From NCBI GenBank assembly GCA_021801945.1, contig JAKABE010000211.1:1-6202 (forward strand): a stretch of DNA of 6,202 nt. Direction: 5' to 3'. Of this stretch, positions 5,318 to 6,202 are shown in pieces. This stretch comes from Acidobacteriota bacterium. Its GTDB lineage: Bacteria > Acidobacteriota > Terriglobia > Terriglobales > Acidobacteriaceae. The notes under the pieces are model-generated. The model saw only the letters and a list, made by a program, of their open reading frames with translations, was not told where the DNA came from and made no database searches. Numbering within the stretch: the first letter of the stretch is position 1; each line of letters opens with the position of its first letter. The translations under genes and the position numbers were made by a program.

Positions 5318-6073
5318 ATGCCATCTCCTGCCAGCGACGAACCCCAGGCCGCGCGTTCCGCCGAGACGCGCACGCGTATCCTTGAGACCGCGCTCAGCGA
5401 GTTCGCCGCCCATGGCCTCGCCGGCGCTCGCACGGAGCGCATCGCGGCCGCCGCAGGCGTCAACAAAGCCCTGATTTATTACTACTTTGAGAGCAAGGAA
5501 AAGCTCTATTTTGCGGCCTTCGAAATGGTGGCCGGCCGTGTTCGCGACCGATCGATGGCTGTCTTTCTGCGGGATGCCAGCCCCGGCGAGAAGCTGTTGC
5601 GTACGGCCCTCAATCACTTTGACCGCATCCTCACCCAGCGTGAGTTTCAGAGCCTCATGCAGCAGGAGATGATGCGCATCCACAAGGGCGAACAGGGTGC
5701 CTTACCGATCCTCGTCGAGCGGGTCTTTAAGCCGATCCACTCCATGTTTCAAGCCATCGTGCGCGAGGGAAGCGCCTCCGGCGAGCTGATCGAGGCCGAC
5801 TGGATGCAGATTGTGATGGCTGCGCTCGGAGCCAACGCCTTTTACTTCCTCAGCGCGCCGGTCTGGCGGCTCATCATTCCCTTCGAGCCCTTTGATCCCG
5901 AGGTCTTGCAGGCACGGAGGGTGGCGCTGGTGGAGTTTCTGGGGCAGGCCATCTTCACCGACCGCAAGCACGGCGCCGAGCTTGCCCGCCGCGTGCTCGC
6001 CGATACGCCCTTCCCCGCCGGCTGCAAATTCACAGGCGGCGAATTCCGAGGATTCGAGGTAAAGAGCGAATGA
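5318..6073 (+). CDS. TetR/AcrR-family transcriptional repressor
   Basis: This 251-residue regulator has the N-terminal TetR helix-turn-helix at about residues 17-65: TRTRILETALSEFAAHG, then RTERIAAAAGVNKALIYYYF, whose last part is the recognition helix, then ESKEKLYFAAF. The remainder (about 66-230) is a helical ligand-binding and dimerisation domain, and the protein is somewhat longer than the usual 190-220 residues because of a C-terminal tail. The ATG at 5318 is the only sensible start. It has no Shine-Dalgarno sequence and the predicted leader is about 16 nt, so it may be translated as a near-leaderless mRNA. The stop overlaps the next start (ATGA), so regulator and HlyD-type adaptor are one operon. 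The order repressor, then HlyD-family adaptor resembles the E. coli cecR-ybhGFSR arrangement, where ABC exporter genes follow; the ABC genes are not visible here. Confidence 0.93.
   Translation: MPSPASDEPQAARSAETRTRILETALSEFAAHGLAGARTERIAAAAGVNKALIYYYFESKEKLYFAAFEMVAGRVRDRSMAVFLRDASPGEKLLRTALNHFDRILTQREFQSLMQQEMMRIHKGEQGALPILVERVFKPIHSMFQAIVREGSASGELIEADWMQIVMAALGANAFYFLSAPVWRLIIPFEPFDPEVLQARRVALVEFLGQAIFTDRKHGAELARRVLADTPFPAGCKFTGGEFRGFEVKSE
6056..6060 (+). promoter_or_regulatory. Ribosome binding site of the HlyD-type gene
   Basis: GAGGT lies within the last codons of the tetR gene, 9 nt before the ATG at 6070. It supports that start and translation coupled to the repressor. Confidence 0.6.
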
Positions 6074-6202
6074 GTCCGCGCAATCGGGTTTTTCTCATTC
6101 TGGGACTGCTGACGCTGGGGTCGCTGATCTTCTACCTGGCGACGGTGCCGCGCGCCAACGAACTGCAGGTGATCGGCACCGTGGACGCCAACGAGGTGAT
6201 CG
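6070..6202 (+). CDS. HlyD-family secretion/efflux adaptor, N-terminal part (runs off the window)
   Basis: Forty-four codons are present before the window ends. The product begins MSPRNR, followed by one membrane segment (about residues 7-24, VFLILGLLTLGSLIFYLA). Next comes ELQVIGTVDANEVI, the opening strand of the biotinyl-lipoyl-like domain found in HlyD/YbhG-type adaptors. The ATG overlaps the tetR stop (ATGA). Family membership rests on the anchor, the GTVDANEV motif and the TetR context, so the class of partner pump (ABC rather than RND or MFS) is an inference. Confidence 0.8.
   Translation, partial: MSPRNRVFLILGLLTLGSLIFYLATVPRANELQVIGTVDANEVI

Noticed and set aside
1..6202. tRNA or rRNA genes, CRISPR arrays, insertion sequences and phage genes
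   Set aside because: No regularly spaced direct repeats, transposase or integrase motifs, or tRNA-like or rRNA-like stretches were seen on either strand.

Overview
The window looks like chromosomal DNA from a Gram-negative, GC-rich bacterium, most likely an Acidobacteriota (Terriglobia-type) soil organism. The basis is a TolC-type outer-membrane protein with a signal peptide, EmrA-like and HlyD-type periplasmic adaptors, a secreted protein with a carboxypeptidase-like regulatory domain of the kind that is abundant in acidobacteria, and short tandem AGCTGAN heptamers between genes. The lineage is an inference from protein style; no rRNA or other marker is present.

Layout. (1) Bases 1-124 lie downstream of the minus-strand operon and hold a small 7-bp tandem repeat. 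(2) Bases 125-2807 on the minus strand are a tightly coupled pair, tolC-like then emrA-like, with a 1-bp gap between stop and start. This gives two of the three parts of a tripartite drug or toxic-compound exporter; the inner-membrane pump is not visible and may lie beyond base 1. (3) Bases 2808-3157 are non-coding and rich in inverted repeats. (4) Bases 3158-4366 on the minus strand encode a secreted, probably outer-membrane-associated protein with an N-terminal carboxypeptidase regulatory-like domain and a C-terminal domain of unknown function. (5) Bases 4367-4797 are a divergent intergenic region with a strong 42-nt imperfect hairpin. (6) Bases 4798-5208 on the plus strand encode a small SnoaL/NTF2-like protein. 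(7) Bases 5318-6202 on the plus strand begin a second efflux operon: a TetR-family repressor whose stop codon overlaps the start of a truncated HlyD-family adaptor (ATGA overlap).

How the genes relate. The window joins the edges of two separate export modules. The plus-strand one has a readable control region: a sigma70-like promoter (TTGCTC-17-TATATT) with a perfect 6-2-6 palindrome (ACTAAC-TG-GTTAGT) just downstream of the -10 box, overlapping the expected transcription start. That is the classic arrangement for an autorepressed TetR operon, and the leader would be only about 16 nt with no Shine-Dalgarno sequence. The same palindrome was not seen upstream of the tolC-emrA pair, so the two modules are probably regulated separately. 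No clear undescribed enzyme system was found. The most interesting points are the short-leader TetR operator/promoter, the strong hairpin at 4587-4628, the all-GC hairpin in the tolC signal-peptide coding region, and the uncharacterised C-terminal domain of the 402-residue secreted protein.
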